From positions 1 to 55,461 of the forward strand of contig JBBHKE010002943.1 in assembly GCA_037447655.1 (NCBI GenBank): a stretch of DNA of 55,461 bases, given 5' to 3'. Below the pieces are notes generated by a model that was not told where the DNA came from, searched no databases, and saw nothing but the letters and a program-made list of their open reading frames with translations. The stretch is from Zygnema cylindricum. Its lineage: Eukaryota > Streptophyta > Zygnematophyceae > Zygnematales > Zygnemataceae. Numbering within the stretch: the first letter of the stretch is position 1; each line of letters opens with the position of its first letter. The translations under genes and the position numbers were made by a program. Positions 54,742 to 55,461 of the stretch are shown in pieces.

Positions 54742-55386
54742 GTAAATCGTGAATCTCTATTATTGTTAAGATATAATTAGTTTGTGGACTGTTTTAATGA
54801 TCTAAGTGTATAGAATTAGTTCGCAGGAGGACTGTTTTAGTGTTAATAAGTAGAATCGCCAAAAACATTAGCGTTGAGAAAAATCAGTTGGTATTTGGTA
54901 TTATAAACCGCTTTTTGGTGTTTAGAGGGCTATATTAGTGTTATTACTAAAGGTAGTGATTCAGGTTGGGGTGCATTCTATTGAACTAGAGAACGATGCA
55001 CAATTTTTGCACGAGACAAAGAATGCTCCTGTTTTACAAACAACTTATAATATTAACAATATACATTCCCAAACAGTTTACCTGTTTCCAGTCAGCCTTT
55101 AGAGAATAGGTTTGACAATCTTCGTGGGGAAGCTATCAAACTGTCAGAGCATTTTTTTCTGTTTCGTTTTATTGGATTTTTGTCTGCTTCATTGAATCTT
55201 CACGCAAGAGTAAAATGTAACAAAACTTACCTTGGAAAAGTTCAACTGGCAATCAACTCCTGCTTTAGACTTGCTGCTTAGTATTAAGTAGTTAATATCA
55301 ACACCTAGAATTCCTAGGTTTGAAATAGGAAAGTGTAAAGCTTCTGTTGTCTTACTTGTGATTTCCTTGTTGCGGGATGGGGTGAA

Positions 55387-55387
<1 letters not shown>
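54742..55387. other. probable intron of the methyltransferase gene
   Basis: The previous exon ends in phase 2 at AAAAG/GTAAAT, so more coding sequence must follow. No exon continuing the methyltransferase fold is evident before the microsatellite. Confidence 0.45.

Positions 55388-55461
<74 letters not shown>
55388..55461. repeat. (CT)n microsatellite at the window end
   Basis: At least 36 CT units run to the last base of the window, within or after the methyltransferase gene. Confidence 0.9.

Overview
The window is nuclear DNA of a plant (streptophyte). Three split genes with GT-AG introns encode plant-type proteins, and three related groups of Ty1/copia retrotransposons make up much of the rest. 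I cannot name the species. The AT-rich introns, long (CT)n tracts and copia elements primed by half of the initiator tRNA-Met would fit a non-flowering land plant or a close relative, but that is inference.

Layout. 1-5128: no gene; several ~730-780 bp terminal-inverted-repeat elements with TAA target duplications, two minisatellites and a perfect hairpin. 5129-5843: two small TRIM-like elements in opposite orientation, each with a tRNA-Cys-like domain. 5844-23389: a nested and rearranged copia island made of a 1208 bp LTR (family 2) shared by two elements, a gag-bearing deletion derivative, and two long decayed minus-strand elements of family 1 (9396-15814 and 15849-22309) lodged in pieces of a family 2 LTR. 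23390-26920: non-coding, with a 129 bp tandem duplication and a three-copy ~535 bp tandem repeat. 26921-34127: a truncated inverted-repeat element cut by a plus-strand copia element (family A), whose pol is in turn interrupted by a 1384 bp solo LTR with a 5 bp target duplication. 34841-35621: another inverted-repeat element.

36035-38128 (+) is a two-exon gene for a plant multi-pass membrane protein of the DUF7733 type, with a (CT)n tract just before its start codon. 41814-46997 (-) is a six-exon gene for a 355-residue protein that I do not recognise; it has a short hydrophobic region near the N-terminus and a charged C-terminal half. It lies head to head, 195 bp apart, with a plus-strand gene (47193 to beyond the window) for a class I SAM-dependent methyltransferase of the METTL21/METTL23-like type; seven exons are visible. 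A small inverted-repeat element family sits in the introns of these genes.

The main point of interest is the copia group. In families 1, 2 and A the primer-binding site matches the anticodon region of initiator tRNA-Met rather than its 3' end, directly abuts the LTR, and lies inside the gag reading frame, whose first ATG is 20-27 nt inside the LTR. The TRIM pair uses the ordinary 3'-end tRNA-Met site instead and carries a tRNA-Cys-like fold.
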